A stretch of 64,000 bases of DNA from JAJYSO01 sp964451785 (GCA_964451785.1 CAYVJG010000001.1:62001-126000), one strand, 5' to 3'. Counted from the stretch's first letter, positions 44,679 through 54,529 are shown. The notes: generated from the letters alone by a model not told the origin. Made by a program: numbers and translations.

Positions 44679-46358
44679 ATGGGATTGTTTACTAAAAAAT
44701 CAATTCCCTTGTTGTTAGAAGAAGCTAAGAATACAGGGGAAGGTTCATTAAAGCGAACGCTCAGCGCAACATCATTGGTTGCTTTAGGGGTAGGCTGTAT
44801 TATTGGGGCGGGCTTGTTTTCGATAACCGGAATGGCTGCCGCAAATTACGCCGGTCCAGGTATTATGATTTCCTTTGTCATCGCGGCAGTGGCTTGTGGA
44901 TTAGCCGGCTTGTGTTATGCTGAATTTGCATCGATGATTCCGGTGGCGGGAAGTGCTTATACGTATTCATATGCCACTATGGGCGAGTTTATTGCCTGGA
45001 TTATCGGTTGGGATTTGGTGTTAGAGTACGCTGTAGGTTCGGCTACCGTTGCCGCAAGCTGGAGTGACTACCTTTCTGTTTTATTGCACAATTATGGCGT
45101 AGCCTTACCGGAAGCCTTGACAAAAACACCCTTTGATGGCGGAATACTAAACTTGCCGGCCGTGTTTATAGTGGTGGTGATGTCTTTAATGTTGATTAGA
45201 GGAACAAGTCAATCGGTATGGATTAATAATTTTATTGTAGTGCTAAAGGTAGCTATTGTTTTAGCCTTTATTATTATAGGGTTTAACTACATACGTCCCG
45301 AAAATTTACATCCTTTAGTGCCACCAAATCAAGGTAGTTTTGGAGAGTTTGGGTGGAGTGGTGTTTTGCGCGCTGCAGCTATTGTATTTTTTGCTTATTT
45401 AGGATTTGACGCGGTGTCAACGGCTGCTCAAGAAACTAAAAACCCTAAAAAAGCCATGCCTATTGGTATTATCGGCTCCTTGGTGATTTGCACAATTATC
45501 TACATCCTTTTTGCCTACGTCATGACAGGAGTGGCACATTATACCGAATTTAAAGGTACAGAAGGAACAGGCGAATTGGCTCCGGTAGCCAGAGCTATTG
45601 AGTTTATGGGACCTATTATTAATGGACAGCCACACCCTGATTATCCTTGGTTAAACTTAGCTATTATTATTGCTATTTTACTGGGTTTTGCCTCTGTTAT
45701 TTTAGTGCAATTGCTAGGACAAAGTCGCGTGTTTTATTCGATGAGTATTGATGGCCTCTTGCCAAAACTATTTTCAGACGTACATAAAAAACACCGTACA
45801 CCTTACAAATCAAACTTGTTGTTTATGGTACTCATAAGTGTGTTTGCGGCCTTTATTCCCGGACGTATTGTAGGCCAAATGACAAGTATAGGGACGCTTT
45901 TTGCTTTTATGCTAGTGTGCTTAGGCGTCTTGATTACACGTTATAAACTAAAAGATGTACCGCGCGGATTTAAAGTGCCCTTCGTGCCTTATCTGCCGGG
46001 TTTAGGAATCTTAGTCTGCTTAGGTATGATGATGTTTCTACCGTTTGATACCTGGATTCGCTTGCTTGTTTGGATGATTGTAGGACTTGACATTTATGAG
46101 TCTTACGGCATCAAAAAAAGTAAATTAGGAGGCGATGCCCGCGCTAGACATAAAGATATGCGCATAATTCAACTTTCGGGGCTTGCTGTTTCTACATTCT
46201 TAATTCTATTAGCTTTACTACACTATTACACCACAGTTCCAGCTGATCGCGATGTCGCCTTTTTCTATGTGGCTGTTATTTTTGGCGTGCTCCATATTCT
46301 GTATTATGCATGGCGCTATCTGATTTATAAAAACAAAGCAGATCAACTAACGGACTAA
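44679..46358 (+). CDS. APC-superfamily amino acid permease (second of a tandem pair)
   Basis: 559 aa, same length and domain layout as the previous gene, with the same motifs (GVGCIIGAGLFSITGMAAA, GFDAVSTAAQETKNPKKAMP). Differences are spread through the protein and both copies look intact. It is followed after 227 bases by the thr leader. A role in threonine or lysine uptake would fit the neighbourhood but is only inference. Confidence 0.92.
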   Translation: MGLFTKKSIPLLLEEAKNTGEGSLKRTLSATSLVALGVGCIIGAGLFSITGMAAANYAGPGIMISFVIAAVACGLAGLCYAEFASMIPVAGSAYTYSYATMGEFIAWIIGWDLVLEYAVGSATVAASWSDYLSVLLHNYGVALPEALTKTPFDGGILNLPAVFIVVVMSLMLIRGTSQSVWINNFIVVLKVAIVLAFIIIGFNYIRPENLHPLVPPNQGSFGEFGWSGVLRAAAIVFFAYLGFDAVSTAAQETKNPKKAMPIGIIGSLVICTIIYILFAYVMTGVAHYTEFKGTEGTGELAPVARAIEFMGPIINGQPHPDYPWLNLAIIIAILLGFASVILVQLLGQSRVFYSMSIDGLLPKLFSDVHKKHRTPYKSNLLFMVLISVFAAFIPGRIVGQMTSIGTLFAFMLVCLGVLITRYKLKDVPRGFKVPFVPYLPGLGILVCLGMMMFLPFDTWIRLLVWMIVGLDIYESYGIKKSKLGGDARARHKDMRIIQLSGLAVSTFLILLALLHYYTTVPADRDVAFFYVAVIFGVLHILYYAWRYLIYKNKADQLTD

Positions 46359-46585
46359 GATGAGCTTATAATTTTGATTAAATTGTTCTGGCTGTGTCTT
46401 TTTTGATAGGTATACAACCGAAACATTTGTCTTCTAATAAGAGGGGTTTTAGTCTTTTGAGAAGAAATAAAAAGCAGGTACTGTAGTTTTTAAAGAAAAT
46501 AATTTTCAAAAAAAATCAAAAAAAATAGTTTTTGTTTAATATTATTTTATAATTTAGCCTCATCAAAATAAATTTTCTTATTTAA

Positions 46586-46675
46586 ATGTTGATTAATACA
46601 ACATCATCATCCTCTACTATTAGCTCGATTACAATGACGAGTAGCTCGATTATTGTATCAACCGGACTGACTTAG
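46586..46675 (+). CDS. thrL: thr operon leader peptide
   Basis: A 29-codon frame found by hand translation: MLINTTSSSSTISSITMTSS and onward to SIIVSTGLT. It contains 7 Thr, 10 Ser and 5 Ile. All four Thr codons and all six Ser codons occur. It lies 111 bases before thrA and just upstream of a terminator with a possible antiterminator, the arrangement of E. coli thrL. The Ser richness is unusual. A weak -7-like TAATTTAG sits at 46550-46557. Confidence 0.75.
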   Translation: MLINTTSSSSTISSITMTSSSIIVSTGLT

Positions 46676-46678
46676 TAG

Positions 46679-46735
46679 GGAATGCTAGAATGATGTATTA
46701 TATAAAAAAATAGTATATAATTTATAAAGCCTTCC
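46679..46735 (+). promoter_or_regulatory. Candidate antiterminator of the thr operon
   Basis: GGAATGC (46679-46685) can pair, with one mismatch, with GCCTTCC (46729-46735), the left arm of the terminator. Between them ATTATATA (46697-46704) and TATATAAT (46714-46721) form a perfect 8-bp hairpin. Pairing here would prevent the terminator stem. The left arm starts 4 bases after the leader stop codon. Confidence 0.55.
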
Positions 46736-46757
46736 TGATTGGGGAGGCTTTTTTTTT
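46726..46757 (+). terminator. thr operon attenuator terminator
   Basis: AAAGCCTTCC (46726-46735) pairs with GGGAGGCTTT (one G-U), loop of six, followed by a nine-T run, ending 29 bases before the thrA start. A terminator directly before thrA and after the leader peptide indicates transcription attenuation. Confidence 0.85.
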
Positions 46758-46785
46758 ACCCCAAAATCAATTAAAACCTAACATT

Positions 46786-49239
46786 ATGAGAGTATTAAAA
46801 TTTGGAGGAACTTCTGTTCAAGACACGGCAAGTATTGCAAAAGTTTTAGAAATTGTTTCTAGTCAGTTACAAGAAAATAAACGTTTAATTGTGGTGTCTT
46901 CAGCTATGGGTGGTGTGACCAATCAATTATTAAATATGGCTTATAAAGCTGCTGAGGGCGATGATTTTCAAGTTGAATTTGCTGAAATTGTGAATCGCCA
47001 TCTTGAGGTGGTTCATCAGTTTATACCGGCAAAACTTCAAAATTCTGTACTTATGCAATTGAAGTTGTTTTTTAATAGCCTTGAAAACTTATTACAAGGG
47101 GTTAGTGCCGTCAATGAATTGTCTCCAAAAACTAAAGATAGTATTGCTGCTTACGGCGAGTTGTGTGCAAATTTTATGCTATCAGGAATTTTTAAACTCA
47201 AATTTTCTGATGCCGAATTTGTAGATGCCCGTAAATTGATTTCTACCGATTCTCGTTTTGGAAAAGCCAATGTTGATACAGCCGAAACCGAGACTAATAT
47301 CACTGATTTTATCAATCAATCACAAGCGCGCTTGTTTTGTATAACAGGATTTATAGGAGCCAATAAAAAAGGACAAACCACCACCTTAGGACGTGGGGGA
47401 AGTGATTATACAGCGGCACTTTTTGGGGCCGCTTTAAAGGCTGATGAAATACAAATTTGGACAGACGTAGATGGGTTTATGACTGCTGACCCACGCATTG
47501 TAAAAGATGCGCGAAGCTTGACCGAAATTACCTATACTGAGGCTAAAGAATTGTCTTATTTTGGGGCTAAAGTCATTTATCCACCAACGATGATTCCGGC
47601 TTTTGCTAAACGCATTCCAATTAGCATTCGCAATACGTTTAATCCCGATTTTAAAGGAACGTTTATTCATAATAAGGCCGGGAAGTGTGGCGATTATGTC
47701 AGAGGAATTACCTCTATAAAAGATATCAATTTAGTCAGTATTCAGGGTAGTGGATTGGTAGGAAATTCAAATTTTAGTGGACGTTTGTTTGCCTTGCTCT
47801 CTCGTTATGATATTAATGTTGTTTTGATAACTCAAGCTTCATCTGAACACAGTATCACCTTTGCTGTTGCACCAGAAGATACGGCTAAAACGGAGCTGAT
47901 TCTATACGATGAATTTGAAATGGAATTTTTAGCACAAAGAATAGATCCGCCTATGGTTACTAAAAATCTGTCAGTTGTGGCAATTGTTGGCGAAAAAATG
48001 TCAAGTGCAATCGGTGTGAGTGGTAAGTTTTTTAGTGCATTAGGGCGTCATAAAATTAATGTGATAGCCATTGCTCAGGGTTCATCTGAATATAATATCT
48101 CCACAGTTATAGCTCAAAGAGATTTACATAAAGCACTTAACGTGATTCACGACGAGTTTTTTATGTCTCATATTAAAACCCTAAACGTGTTTTGTTTGGG
48201 AACAGGCAACATCGGAACTGAATTTTTAAGCCAAATAAAAACGCACGCTCAGTTTTTATTTCACAATAAAAATTTGCGCATCAAAGTGCTCGGAATTACT
48301 AACAGTAGACAAATGCTGTTTAATGACCGTGAAATTGAATTGGTAGATTGGCAAAATCAACTGCAAAGCAATGGTCAGAAAGCAGATTTAAAATCTTTTG
48401 TTAACCAAATGAAAGCTTTACATCTGCCTTATACCGTGTTTGTTGATAATTCTGCCAGCCCTGCGCCAGTGCACGAATACTTAAACTTGCTCAATATGGG
48501 GGTTTCTGTTGTGGCTTGTAATAAAATCGGTAATTCTAGTGAGTTGACACAATACAAGGCTTTTAAGGAAGCGGCTAAAAACGGAGGGGCAAGCTTTTTT
48601 TACGAAACCAATGTAGGCGCGGGCTTACCGATTATCAGCACGCTAAAAGATTTGATGAATAGTGGTGACCAAATTATCAAAATAGAAGCTATTCTTTCAG
48701 GAACCATTTCTTATATCTTCAATACCTTTAAAGGTGATAAACACTTTTATGAAGTGGTTAAAGAAGCCCAAGAACTCGGTTTTACAGAACCTGACCCCAG
48801 AGATGATTTGAGTGGATTAGATTTTATGCGTAAAATGTTGATTTTGGCTCGTGACGCCCGAAATGAAGTAGAAATGGACAGTATTCATTTGGAAAACATT
48901 TTACCCGAAGCTTGCCTTAAAGCGCCTTCTGTTGATGCTTTTTACGACGAGTTGAAAAAAGCGGATGCCTATTTTGAACAGCTCAAAAAAGAGGCCGAAC
49001 AACAAAATAAAGTATTGCGCTATGTAGGCGTTTTGGAAAAAGGACAGATCAGTATTCAACTCAAAGCGGTTGATGAGTCACACCCGTTTTACAACTTATC
49101 TGGCAGTGACAACATTATTGCTTTTACCAGCTTGCGTTATACCCCGAGCCATCCGCTAGTTGTTAAGGGTCCTGGCGCGGGCGTACAAGTTACCTCAGGA
49201 GGTGTGTTTGCTGATTTAGTACGTGTAGGAAATAATTAA
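46786..49239 (+). CDS. thrA: Bifunctional aspartokinase/homoserine dehydrogenase
   Basis: 817 aa. Aspartokinase domain (about 1-290) with KFGGTSV and TLGRGGSDYTA; ACT regulatory domains (about 305-455); homoserine dehydrogenase (about 465-817) with the NAD(P) motif VFCLGTGNIGTEFL and GLDFMRKMLILARDA. Catalyses the first and third steps from aspartate to threonine. First gene of thrABC; preceded by a leader peptide and attenuator. Confidence 0.98.
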   Translation: MRVLKFGGTSVQDTASIAKVLEIVSSQLQENKRLIVVSSAMGGVTNQLLNMAYKAAEGDDFQVEFAEIVNRHLEVVHQFIPAKLQNSVLMQLKLFFNSLENLLQGVSAVNELSPKTKDSIAAYGELCANFMLSGIFKLKFSDAEFVDARKLISTDSRFGKANVDTAETETNITDFINQSQARLFCITGFIGANKKGQTTTLGRGGSDYTAALFGAALKADEIQIWTDVDGFMTADPRIVKDARSLTEITYTEAKELSYFGAKVIYPPTMIPAFAKRIPISIRNTFNPDFKGTFIHNKAGKCGDYVRGITSIKDINLVSIQGSGLVGNSNFSGRLFALLSRYDINVVLITQASSEHSITFAVAPEDTAKTELILYDEFEMEFLAQRIDPPMVTKNLSVVAIVGEKMSSAIGVSGKFFSALGRHKINVIAIAQGSSEYNISTVIAQRDLHKALNVIHDEFFMSHIKTLNVFCLGTGNIGTEFLSQIKTHAQFLFHNKNLRIKVLGITNSRQMLFNDREIELVDWQNQLQSNGQKADLKSFVNQMKALHLPYTVFVDNSASPAPVHEYLNLLNMGVSVVACNKIGNSSELTQYKAFKEAAKNGGASFFYETNVGAGLPIISTLKDLMNSGDQIIKIEAILSGTISYIFNTFKGDKHFYEVVKEAQELGFTEPDPRDDLSGLDFMRKMLILARDARNEVEMDSIHLENILPEACLKAPSVDAFYDELKKADAYFEQLKKEAEQQNKVLRYVGVLEKGQISIQLKAVDESHPFYNLSGSDNIIAFTSLRYTPSHPLVVKGPGAGVQVTSGGVFADLVRVGNN

Positions 49240-49291
49240 ATCGATTGATAAACTTTGACAGCCATAGGCTTGTCTTTAAAAATACAATATT

Positions 49292-50263
49292 ATGCTTGAT
49301 TATATAAAAGTTTTTGCCCCCGCTACTGTTGCTAATGTAACTTGTGGATTTGATGTTTTGGGCTTTGCGCTGGAAGAACCTGGCGATGAAGTTGAATTGG
49401 AAATTAAAAATACACCTGGAGTCGAATTAGTCGATATTACTGGTGACAACGGACTACTGCCTAAAGATCCTCTAAAAAATACAGTAACCGCTACCATTGC
49501 AGATTTACTTAAAAAAGTGGGGAAAGAAGAGGTAGGAATTGCAGTCAAATTGCATAAAAAAATGCCTATTGGAAGCGGTTTAGGTTCAAGTGCCGCTAGT
49601 ACCGTTGCAGGTATTTTTGGAGTCAATAAGCTGCTAGGCGAGCCTTTGTCAACTGCTGAGTTGATGCCTTTTGTTATGAAAGGTGAAGAAATTGCTTGTG
49701 GGCACGGTCACGCCGATAATGTGGCACCTTCTCTTTACGGTGGTTTTGTGCTGATCAGAAGCTATAATCCCATCGATATTATTGCTCTGCCAACTCCTGA
49801 TCAATTGGTAGCAACAGTAGTACACCCACAAATAGAAATCCAAACGCGCGATGCCCGTAAAATTGTGCCTCAACGTGTATTGCTTAAAGAAGCCACTCAA
49901 CAATGTGGTAATATCGCCGGATTAATCAGTGGCCTTTATCGTGAAGATTACGATTTAATCAGCCGCTCTTTAGAAGATAAATTAGTCGAAGCTTCACGAT
50001 CTATCTTGATTCCTAAATTTGACGAACTCAAAAAGCAAGCGCTAGATTTGGGAGCCTTAGGCTTTGGCATATCAGGATCAGGTCCTTCTGTTTTTGCGCT
50101 GAGTAAAGACCTGAAAACGGCTCAAAATGTTAAGCAAATGATTCAAAATCGCTTTAATGAAGTCGATATAGCTTCTGAAGGATTTGTATCACGCATCAAT
50201 ACTCAAGGACCTAAAGTGCTTTCTGTTACTAACCCTAAAAATTTACGTCATGCAACTGTTTAG
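49292..50263 (+). CDS. thrB: Homoserine kinase
   Basis: 323 aa GHMP kinase: N-terminal FAPATVANVTCGFDVLGFAL, ATP loop PIGSGLGSSAASTVAG, and C-terminal GFGISGSGPSVFAL. Starts 52 bases after thrA and overlaps thrC by 14 bases, indicating coupled translation. Confidence 0.98.
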   Translation: MLDYIKVFAPATVANVTCGFDVLGFALEEPGDEVELEIKNTPGVELVDITGDNGLLPKDPLKNTVTATIADLLKKVGKEEVGIAVKLHKKMPIGSGLGSSAASTVAGIFGVNKLLGEPLSTAELMPFVMKGEEIACGHGHADNVAPSLYGGFVLIRSYNPIDIIALPTPDQLVATVVHPQIEIQTRDARKIVPQRVLLKEATQQCGNIAGLISGLYREDYDLISRSLEDKLVEASRSILIPKFDELKKQALDLGALGFGISGSGPSVFALSKDLKTAQNVKQMIQNRFNEVDIASEGFVSRINTQGPKVLSVTNPKNLRHATV

Positions 50264-51575
50264 TACAAAATCACCCCAAAAAAAGGTCAGTTTAAAAGAA
50301 GCTGTATTTCACAGCTTGCCGACTGACGGAGGCTTGTATATGCCTGAACAGCTCTCTAAATTGCCAGATGAATTTATTGAAAGTCTACCGCAAAAAAGTT
50401 TTCAAGAAATCGCTTATCAAGTGGCAAAGCACCTCTTAGGGGATAGTGTTGACGATTTAGCCTTGAAACAAATTGTAGAAGAAGCTATAAACTTTTCAGC
50501 ACCCGTTATAGAGATTGAAAAAGATAGTTACGTGTTAGAACTCTTTCACGGTCCAACTATGGCGTTTAAAGATTTTGGCGCTCGATTTATGAGTCGTTTA
50601 ATGAGTTATCTCTTAAATGGGAAAGCGCAAGATTTACATATTTTGGTGGCTACTTCAGGAGATACCGGCGGAGCTGTGGCTCAAGGATTTTATGGCGTAC
50701 CGGGAATTAGTGTAACCATTTTATATCCTAAAGGCAAAGTGAGTCCGTTGCAAGAAAAACAACTGACTACTTTGCGGAAAAATATTACAGCGGTTGAGGT
50801 GGAAGGTACTTTTGACGATTGCCAAGCCTTAGTAAAACGCGCTTTTTTAGATGAAGAATTAAAGCAAAAAATGAATTTGTCATCGGCTAATTCAATCAAT
50901 ATAATCCGATTGATTCCGCAGACGTTTTACTACTTTAATGCCTACGCTCAAATCCGCAGAAAAGGCAATCAACATCCCATTGTGTTTTCTGTGCCTAGTG
51001 GAAATTTTGGCAATTTAACGGCTGGTTTATTTGCTGAGAAAATGGGGCTTCCGGTCAGTTGTTTTATTGCCGCAACTAACGTTAATGCTATTGTTCCTGA
51101 ATATTTAAAAACGGGTATGTTTACCCCTAAACCATCGGTGCAAACCCTGTCTAATGCAATGGATATAGGCAACCCGAGTAACTTTGAACGTATGCGTTTT
51201 ATGTTTGACGATGAAGTCGATAAAATGCGTGCCAAAATAAAAGGTTATGCTTTTACTGATCAAGAAACGCTTGAAATAATTAAACACGTAGAACAGGAGG
51301 ATGACTATATCTTGTGTCCACACACTGCCATAGCTTATCAAGCATTGAAAAACTATGGCGTAAGTAAGTCTGAACAAATAGCAGGTGTGTTTTTATCGTC
51401 CGCACATCCGTGTAAATTTCCTAATGTTTATACTGCTGAACAATGGCAAAAAATAACAATACCTCCTCAAGGGGAAGAAGTGATGCATAAAGAAAAGCAG
51501 GCTTTAACGATGAAAAATGATTTTCAAAATTTTAAAGACTTACTTTTAAATTCTATTCAGGTTGAAGTAGATTGA
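50250..51575 (+). CDS. thrC: Threonine synthase
   Basis: 441 aa from MQLFSTKSPQKK. Fold-type II PLP enzyme with the PLP lysine in GPTMAFKDFGARFM and the phosphate-binding loop ATSGDTGGAVAQGFYG. An upstream in-frame ATG at 50184 would extend deep into thrB and adds no family sequence, so 50250 is preferred. Last gene of the operon, ended by the hairpin at 51615-51657. Confidence 0.97.
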   Translation: MQLFSTKSPQKKVSLKEAVFHSLPTDGGLYMPEQLSKLPDEFIESLPQKSFQEIAYQVAKHLLGDSVDDLALKQIVEEAINFSAPVIEIEKDSYVLELFHGPTMAFKDFGARFMSRLMSYLLNGKAQDLHILVATSGDTGGAVAQGFYGVPGISVTILYPKGKVSPLQEKQLTTLRKNITAVEVEGTFDDCQALVKRAFLDEELKQKMNLSSANSINIIRLIPQTFYYFNAYAQIRRKGNQHPIVFSVPSGNFGNLTAGLFAEKMGLPVSCFIAATNVNAIVPEYLKTGMFTPKPSVQTLSNAMDIGNPSNFERMRFMFDDEVDKMRAKIKGYAFTDQETLEIIKHVEQEDDYILCPHTAIAYQALKNYGVSKSEQIAGVFLSSAHPCKFPNVYTAEQWQKITIPPQGEEVMHKEKQALTMKNDFQNFKDLLLNSIQVEVD

Positions 51576-51614
51576 TAGCGTAAGAACTAAAACAAGAATT
51601 TTTGGTTGATGCGG

Positions 51615-51657
51615 TCCCGGTTGTGTAGTTGTCTTAAGCACACAATCGGGATTTTTT
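51615..51657 (+). terminator. Terminator of the thr operon
   Basis: TCCCGGTTGTGT and ACACAATCGGGA form a 12-bp stem with one G-U or mismatch, followed by seven T. Confidence 0.8.
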
Positions 51658-51795
51658 TGTTTTTGATTACGAGTTACTTTTTGTAAAATAAATTTTTAAC
51701 ACAATGTATTTTATTGATAATTAGTAAGTTGTGTTCTTTTGAATAAAAAAATAAAAAATATTCCTTGTAATCCTATGGAATTAGTAGGAAATAAC

Positions 51796-51803
51796 TAGAT
51801 TTG
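51796..51803 (+). promoter_or_regulatory. -7 box before the peroxiredoxin gene
   Basis: TAGATTTG, 38 bases before the ATG. No TTG at the expected -33 spacing. Confidence 0.5.
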
Positions 51804-51841
51804 CCCCTGTAAATACTATTAACCTTAAAAACCTTTTAAAG

Positions 51842-52477
51842 ATGAGTTTACCATTAGGAGAAACTGTTCCAAATTTTCAGGCTACTACAACAGCTGGGGA
51901 AATTGATTTTTACGAATTCTTAGGCGATGGCTGGGGAATTTTATTTTCACACCCTGCAGATTACACGCCAGTTTGTACTACTGAGTTGGGAAGCATGTCT
52001 CAACTGTACGATGAATTTACAAAGCGAAATACCAAGATTTTAGCTGTTAGTACAGATAGCTTGGAAGATCACAAGGGATGGATTAAGGATATTAATGAAA
52101 CACAAAACACAGAAGTGAAATATCCTATCATTGCTGATACTGATAAAAAAGTAGCTACGCTTTATGGTATGATTCATCCAAAATGGAATGACACCCATAC
52201 TGTGCGTTCAGTGTTTATTATCGGTCCTGATAAAAAAGTAAAATTGACACTGACTTATCCGGCAGCAACCGGACGTAATTTCCACGAAATTCTTCGTGTA
52301 TTAGATGCTTTGCAATTGACAGCCGATTATAGTGTATCGACTCCTGCCAACTGGAAAGAGGGAGAAGAAGTTATTGTAGGGGGTAATATTAAAACAGAAG
52401 AAATCCCTACAAAATTCCCTAAAGGACACCGTATAGTTAAGCCGTATTTGCGCTATACGCCACAGCCTAATAAATAA
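51842..52477 (+). CDS. 1-Cys peroxiredoxin (Prx6 type)
   Basis: 211 aa. Seen: FSHPADYTPVCTTELG with peroxidatic Cys45, preceded by Thr42 in the PxxxTxxC active-site motif, and the long C-terminal domain (PANWKEGEEVIVGGNIK...YLRYTPQPNK) typical of Prx6 enzymes, with no resolving cysteine. Reduces hydrogen or alkyl peroxides in the cytoplasm. Single gene. Confidence 0.95.
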   Translation: MSLPLGETVPNFQATTTAGEIDFYEFLGDGWGILFSHPADYTPVCTTELGSMSQLYDEFTKRNTKILAVSTDSLEDHKGWIKDINETQNTEVKYPIIADTDKKVATLYGMIHPKWNDTHTVRSVFIIGPDKKVKLTLTYPAATGRNFHEILRVLDALQLTADYSVSTPANWKEGEEVIVGGNIKTEEIPTKFPKGHRIVKPYLRYTPQPNK

Positions 52478-52500
52478 AGCAAATACATTTAAGTAATTGT

Positions 52501-52537
52501 TTAACCCTCTACAGCCATTGTGCTTTAGGGGGTTAAT
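52501..52537 (+). terminator. Terminator after the peroxiredoxin gene
   Basis: TTAACCCTCTA pairs imperfectly with TAGGGGGTTAA, followed by TTTT. Confidence 0.65.
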
Positions 52538-52622
52538 TTTTGTGATTTCCTCTTGTGTATTCTAAATTTTTCCATTCAATCGCCCTCCACTTTCACGGCT
52601 AATTGATTACGTAATTTCTTAG

Positions 52623-52630
52623 TATCTTTG
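52623..52630 (+). promoter_or_regulatory. -7 box before the FAD-protein gene
   Basis: TATCTTTG, 18 bases before the ATG at 52649. An in-frame TTG at 52628 is part of the box. Confidence 0.55.
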
Positions 52631-52648
52631 CCTTATAAAACAGACCCG

Positions 52649-54202
52649 ATGAGGAAAAAATTTTCCGTACAAGTTTCTCCAGAAATGGCTGCTACTCCCG
52701 CTACTTTGCATTCGTTTTTAGCTAAAAAAATGGGAGTTTCTTTGCGCGATATTACACATGTCGAAATTTTAAAGCGAAGCATTGATGCCCGCCAAAAAAG
52801 AGTAAAAATTAATTTGACAGGAGAGCTGTATTGTGCAGAAGAATTTACAGCACCAACCTATCCTATTCCCAACTTTCAAAATGTTGAAAATGAAGAGGAA
52901 GTTATCATCGTTGGGGCAGGGCCAGCCGGTCTATTTGCAGCACTGCGTTGCATTGAGTTAGGGCAAAAACCTATTCTTTTAGAACGCGGAAAAGACGTTA
53001 GAGCTAGACGTCGTGATTTAAAAAAACTCAATATAGAGCACCTAGTCAATGAAGATTCTAATTATTGTTTTGGAGAAGGCGGGGCAGGAACTTATTCTGA
53101 CGGAAAACTCTACACGCGTAGTAAGAAAAAAGGAGATGTAAAACGCATTTTAGAATTGCTAGTAGCCTTTGGTGCTACGCCAAAAATCCTAGTTGATGCG
53201 CATCCTCATATCGGTACCAATAAACTCCCGCCCATTATTCAAAAAATTACAGCTTGCATTCAGGCTTATGGGGGAGAAGTACATTTTGAAAGTCGAATAA
53301 CAGATATTCTGATTAAAAACAATAGCATCGCAGGGGTTCAAACTATGACCGGCGATTGCTTTAAAGCGCGTAAACTCATCTTAGCAACAGGACACTCGGC
53401 TCGTGATATCTTTGAATTGCTACACCGTAAAAACATAGCGCTTGAAGCAAAGCCTTTTGCCTTAGGAGTGCGCATTGAACACCAGCAAGAGTTAATCGAT
53501 AGCATCCAGTACAATTGTAAAACGCGAGGCGAATTTTTGCCCCCAGCGGCTTATGGATTAGTCAATCAGGTTAACGGACGCGGTGTGTATTCATTCTGTA
53601 TGTGTCCTGGTGGAATTATAGCGCCATGTGCCACCGCGCCGGGTGAAGTTGTCACCAATGGCTGGTCACCAAGTCGTCGCGATCAAGAGTATTCTAATTC
53701 GGGAATCGTAGTGGAAATACGTCCGGAAGATTTTAAAATTTTTGGCGACTCGCCTTTAGCAGCTATGCAATTTCAACAATCAGTTGAGCAACGCGCTTGG
53801 GTGGCTGGCGGAAAAACACAAACCGTACCCGCACAGCGCATGGTTGATTTTTGTAAAGGAAAAGTATCTAACAACTTGCCACAAACTTCTTATAAACCAG
53901 GTATTACTTCTGTAGAATTAGGAACAGTGTTACCGGATTTTGTATATAAAACGCTACAAGGAGGATTTAAGGCCTTTGGCAAAAAAATGCGTGGCTATTA
54001 CACCAATGAAGCTGTGGTACACGCTACTGAATCGAGAACCTCTTCACCAGTCAGAATTCCACGCGATCACAAAACCCTAGAACATATCCAAATTAGCGGT
54101 TTGTATCCTTGTGGAGAAGGAGCGGGCTATGCCGGAGGAATTGTTTCAGCCGCTATTGACGGTCAAAATTGTGCCGAGAAAGCGGTGTTGAGTTTGAATT
54201 AA
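52649..54202 (+). CDS. NAD(P)/FAD-dependent oxidoreductase (COG2509-like)
   Basis: 517 aa from MRKKFSVQVSPEMAATPATL. An N-terminal ferredoxin-like domain (about 1-75) precedes the FAD-binding GXGXXG motif VIIVGAGPAGLFAALRC (about 90-106). Later motifs: CFGEGGAGTYSDGKLYTR, FCMCPGGIIAPCATAPGEV and YPCGEGAGYAGGIVSAAIDG near the C-terminus. These are typical of 'uncharacterised FAD-dependent dehydrogenase' proteins of this length. Function unknown. Confidence 0.88.
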   Translation: MRKKFSVQVSPEMAATPATLHSFLAKKMGVSLRDITHVEILKRSIDARQKRVKINLTGELYCAEEFTAPTYPIPNFQNVENEEEVIIVGAGPAGLFAALRCIELGQKPILLERGKDVRARRRDLKKLNIEHLVNEDSNYCFGEGGAGTYSDGKLYTRSKKKGDVKRILELLVAFGATPKILVDAHPHIGTNKLPPIIQKITACIQAYGGEVHFESRITDILIKNNSIAGVQTMTGDCFKARKLILATGHSARDIFELLHRKNIALEAKPFALGVRIEHQQELIDSIQYNCKTRGEFLPPAAYGLVNQVNGRGVYSFCMCPGGIIAPCATAPGEVVTNGWSPSRRDQEYSNSGIVVEIRPEDFKIFGDSPLAAMQFQQSVEQRAWVAGGKTQTVPAQRMVDFCKGKVSNNLPQTSYKPGITSVELGTVLPDFVYKTLQGGFKAFGKKMRGYYTNEAVVHATESRTSSPVRIPRDHKTLEHIQISGLYPCGEGAGYAGGIVSAAIDGQNCAEKAVLSLN

Positions 54203-54273
54203 TGCCCCGGATTACCTCTATTTTGGTCGGTGATTTTATGCTGTCTATTGCCCGTAACGTATAAAACAAAGAA

Positions 54274-54301
54274 GTAGATATGGACGGCCGTCCGTATCTA
54301 C
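54274..54301. repeat. Palindromic hairpin, right copy
   Basis: GTAGATATGGAC, GGCC, GTCCGTATCTAC. The arms extend further (AAAACAAAGAA on the left, TTTTTGTTTT on the right), so it can act as terminator for the FAD-protein gene. Confidence 0.8.
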
Positions 54302-54386
54302 TTTTTGTTTTAATCCTTATGTCAAACCTTGGAGTTTGCCAACATCAAAAAACAAAAAATCCCTTCACAAAATGTGAAAGGATTTT

Positions 54387-54450
54387 TTTGTCGGAGTGGC
54401 AGGATTACCTCCCTTTAGTCGATGATCCTGAGAGTGGGTTGTTACAAACC
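54387..54450 (-). pseudogene. Decayed tRNA-Pro relic 2
   Basis: Minus strand reads GGGAGGTAATCCTGCCACTCC, a tRNA-Pro 3' end with the same T-arm deletion as relic 1 plus one acceptor change. The shared deletion means it predates the duplication of the whole segment. Confidence 0.55.
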
Positions 54451-54529
54451 CAGCCTGAACTGCTACGCAGCTGTAGGTCTTTTTTAGTTTTATACTTACG
54501 CTCGTCTATCGACGGCAACATATAAAACT

